Positions 7,780-16,846 are shown, counted from the first letter of the stretch. The stretch is 45,273 nucleotides of DNA from Lachnospiraceae bacterium (GCA_024680675.1 JAILBX010000219.1:1-45273), one strand, 5' to 3'. Notes: generated from the sequence alone by a model not told the origin. Translations and numbers: made by a program.

Positions 7780-8451
7780 ATGACATTTAATGACATCTTT
7801 AAATCAAGCTTTCTGGAAAATGTAACAAGCGTTACAGTAGTAGATATGGTACTGACTATGATACTGGCCTTTGCCATAGGTATATTTATTTTCTATATCT
7901 ATAAAAAAACCTATGCCGGAGTAATGTATTCATCAAGCTTTGGGGTAACTCTTGTGGCCCTTACCATGATAACCGCATTTGTAATATTGGCGGTAACCAG
8001 TAACGTGGTCCTGTCCTTAGGTATGGTAGGTGCCCTTTCCATCGTTCGTTTTCGTACCGCCATCAAGGAGCCTCTGGACATAGCCTTTCTCTTCTGGTCC
8101 ATTGCAGCAGGTATCGTTCTGGCAGCAGGCCTTATACCCCTTGCGGTATTCGGAAGCATAGTTATCGGAGTAATAATCCTCTTATTTGCCAACAGGAAGG
8201 AAACTGTCAGCCCCTATATCGTTGTTATAAGGTGCGACAGCTCGGATAGTGAAAAGAAAGCTTTTGAGTTTTTAAAGAGCAAAACTAAAAAATGTCAGGT
8301 GAAGAGTAAGACAGCAAAGAAGGGTATGGTTGAGGTAAATGCCGAAATAAGGTTAAGTGACGATAATACCGATTTCATAAATGATCTGTCAGAGCTTGAA
8401 GGAGTTGAGAGTGCAGTACTGGTGTCATATAACGGAGATTATATGGGATAA
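7780..8451 (+). CDS. DUF4956-like four-helix membrane protein
   Basis: 223 residues with an AAGGAGG site before ATG 7780. Four hydrophobic segments occupy about residues 20-150, and a soluble C-terminal domain of about 75 residues has a ferredoxin-like pattern (YIVVIRC... ELEGVESAVLVSYNGD). The conserved motif SLGMVGALSIVRFRTAIKEP between helices two and three is characteristic of DUF4956 and recalls MgtC-type proteins. Its function is not established. DUF4956 genes commonly sit beside VTC-domain genes, as here, so this may be the membrane partner of the VTC enzyme, for instance a conduit for its product. The gene is 53 bases from the VTC gene and 12 from the next, so all three form an operon. 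Confidence 0.85.
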   Translation: MTFNDIFKSSFLENVTSVTVVDMVLTMILAFAIGIFIFYIYKKTYAGVMYSSSFGVTLVALTMITAFVILAVTSNVVLSLGMVGALSIVRFRTAIKEPLDIAFLFWSIAAGIVLAAGLIPLAVFGSIVIGVIILLFANRKETVSPYIVVIRCDSSDSEKKAFEFLKSKTKKCQVKSKTAKKGMVEVNAEIRLSDDNTDFINDLSELEGVESAVLVSYNGDYMG

Positions 8452-8463
8452 GGAGATGGTAAT

Positions 8464-10476
8464 TTGTCTACGAGTAAGAATATAAACCTTATCTGTATTT
8501 TGATCACGCTTTCAGCCCTGATCATAACAATACTTTTCATGAATGGAAAGAAGCTTGGGCTTGTGGCCATAGTTGATGAGGATGCAGAAGCCTATGAGGG
8601 TAATGCCTATTTTACCGCTAATGACTTAAATGGCAGCTGGGACAGCTCTGAGGCCTCTGTAATAGAGCTTAAGGGTGATGAGGCAGTATGTAAGGGGAGC
8701 GGCTGTTACGCCTATGATGGCGGAGTATATATCAGTAATGGAGGAAGGTATATCGTAACCGGTTCCCTTACAGACGGAAGCATAGTGGTGGATGCCTATA
8801 AGTCTTCAAAAGTTTTTATTATGTTTGACGGGGTAACAATAAACTCAGCCGACAGTGCCGGCTTTATAGTCAATGAGGCGGATAAGGTATTTATAACCCT
8901 GAAGGAAGGTACAGATAACTACATAAGTACAGGAGAAGAGTTTTCGGATGAGGCCCTTAATGAGGGTATAGACGGAGCAATTTTTGCCCATGATGATCTG
9001 ACCATCAACGGAAGCGGCAGTCTTGAGATAAGCTCAGGCTATAAGCATGGGATCGTAGCCAAGGATGATCTTGTTGTAACAGGAGGCAGGATAAACATCA
9101 GTGCCCCTGCTGACGGAATGAGAGCCAATGACAGTTTAAGGATCTGCTCGGCAGATATTAAGGTGGAGGCAGGAGATGATGCACTTGTGATCAATCACGA
9201 GGACGGGTATTTTTATATCGAGTCCGGAAGTCTCTCTTTAGACAGCGAGGATGATGCCATACATTCTGCAGGGGATGTTACAATAGCCGGAGGAGATATC
9301 TTAATAAGTGCCGGGGATGATGGTATACATTCAGATAAGGCCTTCCTTATAACAGATGGGAAAATAACCATAAATGAATGCTACGAAGGGATAGAGGCTC
9401 TGACAATAGACATGGAGGGCGGAGACATCACTATCTATTCGGAGGATGATGGATTTAACGCTAACGGAGGATCCAACAGCTTTGGTATGGGTGGCCCGGC
9501 TCCGGGAGCCTCTATGGAAGGAGTTAGGGAGGATCAGATTAAAGAGGAATCATTTAAAGAGGATCAGGCTAAAGAGGCTGCTGTTAATGAGGATAATGAG
9601 GAAGAGGAGACCTATGTCAGGATCTGTGGTGGTGAGCTTACCATAATCAATGATTCCGGAAGAGACGCAGACGGTATAGATTCAAACGGTGATATAATCA
9701 TTGAGGGAGGTCTTATAAGGGTAAGTCTTGTAAACAGCGGAAGCAATTCTGCTCTTGATTACGCGAGTGAATCAGGTGGAAGGGCCTTAATAAGCGGTGG
9801 AAATATAATCGCCTGCGGAAGCTGTGGCATGGCAGAGCATTTTGACAGTGAATCCACTCAGGCATCCATACTCTATACCTACAGTGAGGGTGCAGAGGCG
9901 GGAACCTTGGTCACTCTTAAGGATAAAGAGGGTAATATAGTAATGGAGTACCAGGTGCCTCAAAGCTTCTCATCAATCAATCTAAGCTGTCCTGAAATAA
10001 AGCTTGGTGAAAGCTATGTTATATCCATAGGTGATCAGGTTGAAGAAATAACCCTTAACGAGATGTCCGGCTCCTATGGGGATTCAACAGGCACAGGCTT
10101 TCAGGGATCTGCAAATATGGGGGGTATGATGCCAAGGGGAGACTTCGATAAGCAAAGAGGAGAAAGGGACAGTGTTTCCGGAAATAAAATGCAAAAAGAA
10201 GGAGAGGCTATGACTGTTTCGGGAAATGGCCCTGCCCCGGGACAGGGGGGAAGGGGTCCAATGGAGGATGGCCGGATGAGAATGGGTGGGGGATCTCCTC
10301 CCGGACAGGAAAGTGAAGCATCTGCCCAGGTCAGTGAAGCTGAAGAAACAGTAACTAAGGGTAAGGCTTTGTCGGAATATGATGCTGAAACCTTTATATG
10401 GCTGGCTTTTTCGCTCCTGGCTATATCCTTTGCTATAATATTTTCCGTAAAATATAAGAGAAGAAGTGATATGTAA
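8464..10476 (+). CDS. Cthe_2159-like beta-helix carbohydrate-binding surface protein
   Basis: 670 residues starting at TTG, with AAGGAG overlapping the stop of the DUF4956 gene. An N-terminal membrane segment (about residues 8-28) may be a signal anchor. Residues about 55-500 are parallel beta-helix rungs of the type GDDGIHSD...ITDGKITI..., resembling the Cthe_2159 family, whose founding member binds polygalacturonate. Two low-complexity regions interrupt it: an acidic insert near residues 340-375 with repeated EDQ/KE units, and a Gly/Met/Pro-rich segment near 535-620. The C-terminus ends with a hydrophobic helix and a KYKRR tail, so the protein is probably held in the membrane at both ends with the helix outside. 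It may bind or scaffold the polymer handled by the two preceding proteins; that is inference. Confidence 0.83.
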   Translation: MSTSKNINLICILITLSALIITILFMNGKKLGLVAIVDEDAEAYEGNAYFTANDLNGSWDSSEASVIELKGDEAVCKGSGCYAYDGGVYISNGGRYIVTGSLTDGSIVVDAYKSSKVFIMFDGVTINSADSAGFIVNEADKVFITLKEGTDNYISTGEEFSDEALNEGIDGAIFAHDDLTINGSGSLEISSGYKHGIVAKDDLVVTGGRINISAPADGMRANDSLRICSADIKVEAGDDALVINHEDGYFYIESGSLSLDSEDDAIHSAGDVTIAGGDILISAGDDGIHSDKAFLITDGKITINECYEGIEALTIDMEGGDITIYSEDDGFNANGGSNSFGMGGPAPGASMEGVREDQIKEESFKEDQAKEAAVNEDNEEEETYVRICGGELTIINDSGRDADGIDSNGDIIIEGGLIRVSLVNSGSNSALDYASESGGRALISGGNIIACGSCGMAEHFDSESTQASILYTYSEGAEAGTLVTLKDKEGNIVMEYQVPQSFSSINLSCPEIKLGESYVISIGDQVEEITLNEMSGSYGDSTGTGFQGSANMGGMMPRGDFDKQRGERDSVSGNKMQKEGEAMTVSGNGPAPGQGGRGPMEDGRMRMGGGSPPGQESEASAQVSEAEETVTKGKALSEYDAETFIWLAFSLLAISFAIIFSVKYKRRSDM

Positions 10477-10500
10477 GCTGAAAAGACGCTTAAAATATTT

Positions 10501-10529
10501 TTGACATATGAGTAAAAAAAATATATAGT
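10501..10529 (+). promoter_or_regulatory. Promoter of metY, overlapping the upstream terminator
   Basis: TTGACA (10501-10506) and TATAGT (10524-10529) are spaced by 17 bases. The -10 box lies within the 5' arm of the terminator hairpin, so RNA started near 10536 lacks that arm and should not be terminated. Confidence 0.78.
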
Positions 10530-10566
10530 AAACGGAGTGGATAAAATCCGTTTACTATATTTTTTT
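10523..10566 (+). terminator. Intrinsic terminator of the VTC cassette
   Basis: ATATAGTAAACGGA (10523-10536) pairs perfectly over 14 bases with TCCGTTTACTATAT (10547-10560), with a 10-base loop, followed by a further run of Ts. The metY ribosome binding site GGAGG begins at 10567, directly after the T-run. Confidence 0.9.
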
Positions 10567-10577
10567 GGAGGAAAAAA

Positions 10578-11858
10578 ATGAGTGATTTTAAAATAAATAC
10601 AAAGTGCGTACAGTCAGGCTACAGACCCGGAAACGGAGAGCCAAGACAGATTCCCATAATTCAGTCAACCACCTTTAAATATGATACAAGCGAAGCAATG
10701 GGAAAGCTTTTCGATCTTGAGGAAAGCGGATATTTTTATTCAAGGCTTCAGAATCCAACCTGTGATATAGTGGCGGCTAAGATTACGGATATGGAAGGCG
10801 GGGCAGCGGGAATGCTTACCTCATCGGGTCAGGCAGCTAATTTCTTTGCCCTTTTTAATATATGTGAAGCAGGAAGTCATATTGTGGCTTCTTCCTCAAT
10901 ATACGGAGGAACCTTTAACCTTATATCTGTTACCATGGCAAAGATGGGTATAGAGGTCACCTTTGTATCTCCGGATGCAGATGAGGATGAACTTAACAGT
11001 GCCTTTAAGGAAAATACCAGAGCCATGTTTGGAGAGTCCATAGCTAATCCTGCTTTGACAGTTCTTGATATTGAGAAATTTGCAAGGGTGGCCCATGCCC
11101 ATAATGTTCCCCTTATAGTTGACAATACCTTCCCTACGCCTGTTCAATTAAGACCTATAGAGTGGGGTGCCGATATCGTAACCCATTCCACCACAAAGTA
11201 TATGGACGGTCATGGAGCAGCAGTAGGAGGGGCAATAGTGGATTCCGGCAATTTTGACTGGATGGCTCATAAGGATATGTATAAGGGTCTCACCACTCCC
11301 GACGAGTCCTATCATGGCATAACCTATGCGGAGAAGTTTGGAAAGGCTGCTTTTATTACAAAATGTACTGCCCAGCTTATGAGGGATCTGGGATGTATAC
11401 AATCACCTCAAAATGCGTTTTTGTTGAATATGGGCCTTGAGTCCCTACATGTAAGAATGAAAAGACATGCAAAAAACGGTCTTAGCGTAGCTGAGTTTTT
11501 AAGCGGGAATAAAAATGTTGAAAAGGTAAATTACCCTCATCTTAAGGGAGATCAGTATTACAAGCTGGCAAAGAAGTATATGCCAAAGGGCGGCTGCGGT
11601 GTTGTTTCCTTTGAATTAAAGGGAGGAAGAGAGGCTGCAGAAATATTTATGAAGAACTTAAGGCTTGCGGCTATTGAAACCCATGTGGCAGATGCAAGAA
11701 CCTGCTGTTTAAATCCTGCCACATCGACCCACAGACAGATGAGTGATGAACAGCTTAAGGCAGCAGGTATTCCGGCAGGACTTATCAGGATATCCTGTGG
11801 CCTTGAGGATAAGGATGATCTTATCGCGGATTTAAAACAGGCTCTTGAAAAGCTTTAA
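10578..11858 (+). CDS. metY: O-acetylhomoserine sulfhydrylase
   Basis: 426 residues, the usual length for this enzyme and longer than typical MetB/MetC (about 380-400). It is a PLP-dependent Cys/Met metabolism enzyme. The PLP lysine is Lys207 in HSTTKYMDGHG, and the phosphate and cofactor contacts SSGQAANFFAL and VDNTFPTP are present. It joins O-acetylhomoserine and sulfide to make homocysteine, the direct-sulfhydrylation route to methionine. The start has a strong GGAGG site 6 bases upstream. It appears to be transcribed alone from the promoter embedded in the preceding terminator. No SAM riboswitch or S-box was seen in the short leader. An alternative is a related cystathionine gamma-synthase, but length and motifs favour MetY. 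Confidence 0.92.
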   Translation: MSDFKINTKCVQSGYRPGNGEPRQIPIIQSTTFKYDTSEAMGKLFDLEESGYFYSRLQNPTCDIVAAKITDMEGGAAGMLTSSGQAANFFALFNICEAGSHIVASSSIYGGTFNLISVTMAKMGIEVTFVSPDADEDELNSAFKENTRAMFGESIANPALTVLDIEKFARVAHAHNVPLIVDNTFPTPVQLRPIEWGADIVTHSTTKYMDGHGAAVGGAIVDSGNFDWMAHKDMYKGLTTPDESYHGITYAEKFGKAAFITKCTAQLMRDLGCIQSPQNAFLLNMGLESLHVRMKRHAKNGLSVAEFLSGNKNVEKVNYPHLKGDQYYKLAKKYMPKGGCGVVSFELKGGREAAEIFMKNLRLAAIETHVADARTCCLNPATSTHRQMSDEQLKAAGIPAGLIRISCGLEDKDDLIADLKQALEKL

Positions 11859-11926
11859 AGCCTGTAAGGAAATCAGATAGGGCAGGAAATAAGACTTGAT
11901 TTAGATAAGGAAAAAGGAGAGGTCTG

Positions 11927-13195
11927 ATGGCTTTGATAAAAAAACCTGTTACGGGTATGAAGGATATATTGCCTAAGGAAATGATCATAAGGGACTATGT
12001 TACCTCCCTCGTTAAGGAAACATATAAAAACTTTGGTTTTACGCCCATGGAGACGCCGATCGTTGAACATATTGAAAATCTTCTGAGCAAAAACGGGGGA
12101 GAGAATGAAAAGCTTATTTTTAAAGTTTTAAAAAGAGGAGAGAAGCTGAATCTTTCAGAGGCAAAGAGCGAAAATGACCTTTCGGATTCGGGACTCAGAT
12201 ATGATCTGACTCTGCCTTTGGCCAGATATTATTCAAATCATGCAAATGAGCTGCCCAGTCCCTTTAAGGCCCTTCAGATTGGAAGCGTATTCAGAGCTGA
12301 CAGGCCCCAGAAGGGGAGATTTCGTCAGTTTACCCAGTGTGATATTGATATTCTGGGAGACGGAAGCTGCCTTAGCGAGATAGAACTGATACTTGCCACT
12401 ACCACTCTTTTGGGAAAGCTGGATTTTAAGGGCTTTACCGTCAGGATAAATGACAGAAGGATATTAAAGGCCATGGCCGCCTACAGCGGATTTAAGGAAG
12501 AGGATTATGATAATGTTTTCATTATCCTTGATAAAATGGATAAGATAGGCCTTTTGGGGGTAAAGGAGGAGCTTGTGAATTCAGGCTTTGCTCCTGAGGC
12601 TGTAGATAAATATACGGGACTTTTTGAAAATACCGGAAATGACAGGGAAAGCATAAAGAAGCTTTTTGATATATTATCCGTAGAAGGCAGTGAGCTTGAG
12701 GGAAATGAGCTTATTACTATAATAGACAGTGTCAATGCCACAAAAACAGTGGATTTTAAGGTGGAGTTTGATCCCTCTTTGGTAAGAGGAATGTCCTATT
12801 ATACCGGAACTATTTTTGAAATAAGCATGGACGAGTTCGGATCAAGTGTTGCCGGTGGGGGAAGATATGATGAGATGATAGGAAAGTTTACGGGAAGCAG
12901 GACACCGGCCTGCGGATTTTCCATAGGCTTTGAGCGTATCATAACCATTCTTTTGGAAAAAGATTTCAAGGTACCAGGAGGCAGGGAGAGCTACGCCTTT
13001 CTTCTTGAAAAAGGCATGTCTTCCGAAAGGATTTGTGATATTATGAAGGAAGCCGGCAGACTAAGAGAAGAAGGAAATAAGGTTCTTATATGTCAGATGA
13101 ACAAGAATAAAAAGTTTCAGAAGGAACAGCTTATTAAGGACGGTTACGAGGAGAAAAACATAAGAGATTTCTATCATACGGATTTTAAGAAGTAA
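11927..13195 (+). CDS. hisS: Histidyl-tRNA synthetase
   Basis: 422 residues. It carries the class II motif 2 region IGSVFRADRPQKGRFRQFTQCDID, the histidine-specific loop LVRGMSYYTGTIFEI and motif 3 ACGFSIGFERI, followed by a C-terminal anticodon-binding domain (about residues 330-422). It attaches histidine to tRNA-His in the cytoplasm. HisZ paralogues lack intact catalytic loops, while here RGMSYYTG is complete, so HisS is preferred. The ribosome binding site GGAGAGG lies before ATG 11927. The 68-base gap after metY holds no visible T-box or terminator. Confidence 0.94.
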   Translation: MALIKKPVTGMKDILPKEMIIRDYVTSLVKETYKNFGFTPMETPIVEHIENLLSKNGGENEKLIFKVLKRGEKLNLSEAKSENDLSDSGLRYDLTLPLARYYSNHANELPSPFKALQIGSVFRADRPQKGRFRQFTQCDIDILGDGSCLSEIELILATTTLLGKLDFKGFTVRINDRRILKAMAAYSGFKEEDYDNVFIILDKMDKIGLLGVKEELVNSGFAPEAVDKYTGLFENTGNDRESIKKLFDILSVEGSELEGNELITIIDSVNATKTVDFKVEFDPSLVRGMSYYTGTIFEISMDEFGSSVAGGGRYDEMIGKFTGSRTPACGFSIGFERIITILLEKDFKVPGGRESYAFLLEKGMSSERICDIMKEAGRLREEGNKVLICQMNKNKKFQKEQLIKDGYEEKNIRDFYHTDFKK

Positions 13196-13225
13196 AGGGG
13201 ATAGAGCAAATTAGGAGTAAGCCAG

Positions 13226-14692
13226 ATGAAATATTGCAAAAAATGCGGAATGCTGCTTGAGGATACACAGGACATATGTATAGGATGCGGAAGAGATGTT
13301 TCCGATCCTGAAAGCACATCGGAGTTTCCGCCTGAGCTGGAAGAAGAGATAAAGTCACAAAAGGAAAAAGAAAAGGCAAAAAACGGACTTATAATAGCCA
13401 TAATAGCGGTTTTAGTCCTTCTTGCCGCCCTTATTGGAATAATAGTTGTTCAGGTTTCTAAAAATGCTCCTGTCGAGGAGGAAGCAGAAGAGCTTGAAGA
13501 GGAGTCCGAAGAAGAAGCCTTGGAAGAGGAGCCCATAGAAAGCGAGGGGGAGCTTAAGGAGGAAGAGGCTTCGGAAAGCAGCAAAGCTGAAGAGCCTGTT
13601 GATAACAGGGAAGTAAGCGATGATCTTGGAAGCTATTATCTTGTGGGAAATGTATATGATGCCATGGGCAATCTTATGTTTTCAACTCTCTATCCTGAGG
13701 AATTTGGAAGTATTGAAGCTAATTTTGATTATGAGAAGTATTCCGATCTCTTCCCTATGGTCATGACTTGCGTGGTCTCAAATGAGGATAATACCTTAAG
13801 ACTTACATATAGCTCCCCCCAGCATTTCTGGTATCAGAATTCCACCAAGGGGAAGAGCAGGACCAATGAAGCGGATCTGGATTATTATATGAGTTTTCTT
13901 TCATATGACGGGCCCCAAAGCTATATTGAAGCTCTTATCAAACAGGCTTATGCTGGAGCAAAGAAGGTGGAGCTTGTGGAAACAAAGGAGGCTTCCGAAT
14001 CGGTTCGCGAATCCCTCAATCTGCTTATTAAGGAAAAGACCAAAAAGCTTACGGGGGATATCGGGGACTACGCCCATATAGGAGATGCTACAACCTACGC
14101 CACCGGAGAGTCAGGATCCGATGCAAGCATATTCAAGTATCATATATTGGATGCAAGCGGTAAGGATGTATTCTGCGATTTCTTTGTACCTGTAATTTAT
14201 AATACATTTTACTATGCCAACGATCAGATAGGAGATCAGGGAAGTGTTACCGAATGGATGCCCTTATGTGTGATAACCTATGAATCCGGTAACCAGGAAA
14301 CCTATGAGTTTTACGAGGATGCCTTTACTGTTTTTGTCAATAATTCCGTTGCCTCCAAGGAGTTTTTCAGAGTAAATGAGGAATATGGCAGGATGATAAA
14401 GGAGGCTGTATCGGCAAAGACGACTCCTCCTGTAATGGATGAGGCTCTGCTTTCAACCATTACAGAGACCATAAAAAGCAATACAAAGCTAAGTGATACA
14501 AACAGTGAGATATATAACTTCCTAAGTACACCCGATAAGGAGTTAAAAACCTTTAGCAATACTGCTCACAGGGTGACGGGACCGGCCGACAGCAAACAGG
14601 CCTTTTATTCGGAGACAAAGAACTCCGTATTCATTACTCCATCAGAGACTGAATATCCCGGTAAGGAATATGTGGATCTTTTGGAGGAATAA
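13226..14692 (+). CDS. Zinc-ribbon, single-pass membrane protein of unknown function
   Basis: 488 residues. The N-terminus has a small zinc ribbon, CKKCGMLL...CIGCGRD (Cys 4, 7, 18, 21), inside the cell. A transmembrane helix follows at about residues 52-75, then an extremely acidic Glu-rich linker (about 80-130) and a large extracytoplasmic domain of about 350 residues that I do not recognise. The pattern of an intracellular zinc ribbon, one helix and an outer domain recurs in Firmicutes membrane proteins of unknown role. It sits alone between hisS and a DUF5662-like gene, with 30 and 26 bases on either side, so it is probably cotranscribed with both. No function is proposed. Confidence 0.75.
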   Translation: MKYCKKCGMLLEDTQDICIGCGRDVSDPESTSEFPPELEEEIKSQKEKEKAKNGLIIAIIAVLVLLAALIGIIVVQVSKNAPVEEEAEELEEESEEEALEEEPIESEGELKEEEASESSKAEEPVDNREVSDDLGSYYLVGNVYDAMGNLMFSTLYPEEFGSIEANFDYEKYSDLFPMVMTCVVSNEDNTLRLTYSSPQHFWYQNSTKGKSRTNEADLDYYMSFLSYDGPQSYIEALIKQAYAGAKKVELVETKEASESVRESLNLLIKEKTKKLTGDIGDYAHIGDATTYATGESGSDASIFKYHILDASGKDVFCDFFVPVIYNTFYYANDQIGDQGSVTEWMPLCVITYESGNQETYEFYEDAFTVFVNNSVASKEFFRVNEEYGRMIKEAVSAKTTPPVMDEALLSTITETIKSNTKLSDTNSEIYNFLSTPDKELKTFSNTAHRVTGPADSKQAFYSETKNSVFITPSETEYPGKEYVDLLEE

Positions 14693-14718
14693 AGACTCAT
14701 TTCAGGGAAGATAGGTTT

Positions 14719-15291
14719 ATGAAGATTAAATTATTTGAACATTTGAAAACAATAAATGAGCACAGGAAACTGGTAAGAGAAGGATGTTTCAGGCTGGGAC
14801 TTTACCGCCAGGGGATCATGCATGATCTCTCCAAGTATTCCCCTTCGGAGTTTTTTATGGGTGCAAAATATTATCAGGGCTTCAGAAGCCCCAATAATGC
14901 AGAGAGAGAGGCCAGGGGATATTCTTCAGCCTGGCTTCACCATAAGGGAAGAAATAAGCATCACTTTGAATACTGGATCGACTATTCCGCTACTGAGGGA
15001 GTTGGCATGATACCGGCTAAAATGCCGGATAAATATCTGGCAGAGATGTATGTAGACAGGGTTGCGGCTTCTAAGATCTATAATAAGGGCAAGTATAAGG
15101 ACGATATGCCTCTTAAATACTTCCTTAAGGGTAAGTCCAGGATAGTAATGGAAAAGAGCTCTAAGAGGATGTTGGAGCATCTTTTAAGGATGCTTGCAAG
15201 AGATGGGGAAGAGAAGACTGAGGAATATATAAGAAAAAGGCTTCTAAAGAAATTTTTCGTGCCTGCTTTTATGAGAAACTACGGACGGTAA
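14719..15291 (+). CDS. DUF5662-like protein
   Basis: 190 residues, rich in His, Lys and Arg. Conserved-looking segments are HRKLVREGCFRLGLY, GIMHDLSKYSP, AWLHHKGRNKHHFEYWIDY and MYVDRVAASKIYNKGKY. The clustered His and Asp (HD in MHDLSKYS, HHKGRNKHH) suggest a metal site similar to that of HD-type hydrolases. I recognise the sequence as a DUF5662-type protein common in Firmicutes and their phages; no activity is established. It ends at a bidirectional terminator facing the minus-strand CorC-like gene. Confidence 0.78.
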   Translation: MKIKLFEHLKTINEHRKLVREGCFRLGLYRQGIMHDLSKYSPSEFFMGAKYYQGFRSPNNAEREARGYSSAWLHHKGRNKHHFEYWIDYSATEGVGMIPAKMPDKYLAEMYVDRVAASKIYNKGKYKDDMPLKYFLKGKSRIVMEKSSKRMLEHLLRMLARDGEEKTEEYIRKRLLKKFFVPAFMRNYGR

Positions 15292-15330
15292 AAAAACGGC
15301 TTTCACCTGTCAGGGAAAGCCGTTTTTTTT
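15291..15330. terminator. Bidirectional intrinsic terminator
   Basis: AAAAAACGGCTTTC (15291-15304) pairs perfectly with GAAAGCCGTTTTTT (15315-15328) around a 10-base loop. A-run and T-run flanks make it functional on both strands, serving the DUF5662-like gene (+) and the CorC-like gene (-) that converge here. Confidence 0.93.
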
Positions 15331-15346
15331 ATTTTCTTTGACAGGG

Positions 15347-16675
15347 TCAATTGTCCTTTGCCTGATCTTCATCAATCGGGAGGGGATTGCTTTCATTTCC
15401 TTCCGGATCCCTTGATACATCCCTGATATCCAGCTTCACCCGGTCTATATGATTTTTATCCATATGAAGCACTTCGATCCGGGTGCCGTCCTCCAGTGTA
15501 GCTATATCTCCTTCCTCAGGTATTTTTCCTAAGGACTGGATAACAAGGCCTCCGATGGAATCATAGTTTTCTGAATTGAAATCGGTGGAAATGGCATTGT
15601 TGATATCGTCAAGCTTTAAGGAGCCGTCTAAAAGGTAAACACCGGCTTCAACCTCCTGAATAAGCTCTTCCTCATCCTCATCAAATTCATCCCTTATCTC
15701 GCCGACTATTTCCTCTATCAGATCCTCTAAGGTAATAAGTCCCACTGTAGCTCCGTACTCATCCAGAATGCATACCATACTGATATGATTTTCACGCATC
15801 TCCATCATAAGCTCAGAGGTACGTTTAAATTCCAGACTGAAATTTGCTTCTCTCATGTAATCTTTTATGGAGAAATTGTTAATGGCATCCCGGCTTAGAA
15901 AGAGTATATCCTTCATATTGATGATACCAACGATATTGTCGGTGGATTCTTCATAAACAGGATAGCGGGTATATTTTTTTTCGGTAAATATGGCAGAGAG
16001 CTCATCATAACTGCACTCAATATCCACACAGGTCATTTCGACCCTGGGGATCATAACGTCCTTTGCTAAAGAATCACCAAAGTCAACCACGTTATAGATC
16101 ATTTCTCTTTCTTCACTCTCTATAACTCCGTCTTCATGAGAAACCTCAACAACTGTTCTTAACTCACTCTCGGTCATCATATTCTGGGCTTCCTTTGGAT
16201 CGATGCCGAATATCTTTATAAATAAAGATGAGAGGGTATCAACAATGATAACAATAGGCGAAAGTATAAAAACGCAGAAGCTTATCACACCTGTACAGGA
16301 CAGGGAAAATTTTTCGTTGAATATGGTGGCTGCGGTTTTGGGAGTTATCTCACCAAAGATAAGAATGATCAAAGTGAGAACTCCGGTAGAAATGGCAACG
16401 GAAGCACTTCCCCATATTTTCATTGCAAGAGTAGTGGAAATAGCCGAAGCTGAAAGATTGACAACATTGTTTACGACAAGAATAGTTGATAACATTTTGG
16501 ATCTGTTATCAAGAAGCTTAAGTGTTTTTTTAGCTTTTTCACTGCCTTCCTCAGCCAAGGCACGAAGCTTTATCAGACTTACGGTGGTTAAGGCTGTTTC
16601 GGAAGCTGAAAAAAAACCGGATAATATGATCAATAGAATGAGTGCCACAATATAAATGGTACTGTCTATGTCCAA
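15347..16675 (-). CDS. CorC/HlyC-family (CNNM-type) membrane protein with CBS domains
   Basis: About 442 residues. I prefer the TTG at 16675 because AGAGGTGA is then correctly spaced; the frame extends six codons further to a TTG at 16693 that would overlap this site. In order: a CNNM/DUF21 transmembrane domain (about residues 1-185; ILSGFFSASETALTTVS), two CBS motifs (MIPRVEMTCVDIE, YPVYEESTDNIVGIINMKD, then CILDEYGATVGLITLEDLIEEIVGEI) and a C-terminal CorC_HlyC domain (DGSLKLDDINNAI to about residue 415). Members are linked to Mg2+/Co2+ efflux or homeostasis; the old name hemolysin is misleading. It is the only clear minus-strand gene in the window. Confidence 0.93.
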   Translation of the reverse strand: MDIDSTIYIVALILLIILSGFFSASETALTTVSLIKLRALAEEGSEKAKKTLKLLDNRSKMLSTILVVNNVVNLSASAISTTLAMKIWGSASVAISTGVLTLIILIFGEITPKTAATIFNEKFSLSCTGVISFCVFILSPIVIIVDTLSSLFIKIFGIDPKEAQNMMTESELRTVVEVSHEDGVIESEEREMIYNVVDFGDSLAKDVMIPRVEMTCVDIECSYDELSAIFTEKKYTRYPVYEESTDNIVGIINMKDILFLSRDAINNFSIKDYMREANFSLEFKRTSELMMEMRENHISMVCILDEYGATVGLITLEDLIEEIVGEIRDEFDEDEEELIQEVEAGVYLLDGSLKLDDINNAISTDFNSENYDSIGGLVIQSLGKIPEEGDIATLEDGTRIEVLHMDKNHIDRVKLDIRDVSRDPEGNESNPLPIDEDQAKDN

Positions 16676-16730
16676 GAAAAAATCACCTCTCAATAGCTTA
16701 TTTTAAATAGATTACACAAAACTTTAAAAT

Positions 16731-16759
16731 AATATACATCATAGAGGGTTTACTGTCAA
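16731..16759 (-). promoter_or_regulatory. Promoter of the CorC-like gene
   Basis: Read on the minus strand, TTGACA (16759-16754) and TATATT (16736-16731) are separated by exactly 17 bases. It lies about 55 bases upstream of the chosen start codon. Confidence 0.82.
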
Positions 16760-16816
16760 GAAAGCAGAAGGGGCTGTTTTTATGTGATAAAAGGAACTTT
16801 TTGGGCTTAAAAGTAC

Positions 16817-16846
16817 TTGTAAAAGAGAATATACCTATGTTAATAT
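16817..16846 (+). promoter_or_regulatory. Likely promoter of the zinc-ribbon gene
   Basis: TTGTAA (16817-16822) and TAATAT (16841-16846) are spaced by 18 bases. The -35 box lies inside the 14-base string AAGTACTTGTAAAA (16811-16824), which occurs identically at the rplS promoter. Boxes match the consensus only moderately. Confidence 0.5.

Noticed and set aside
10477-10577. SAM riboswitch or S-box before metY
   Set aside because: The space is only about 100 bases and is fully used by the nested promoter and terminator; no conserved S-box core is visible.
11859-11926. T-box leader before hisS
   Set aside because: The gap is 68 bases, too short, with no T-box core or terminator.
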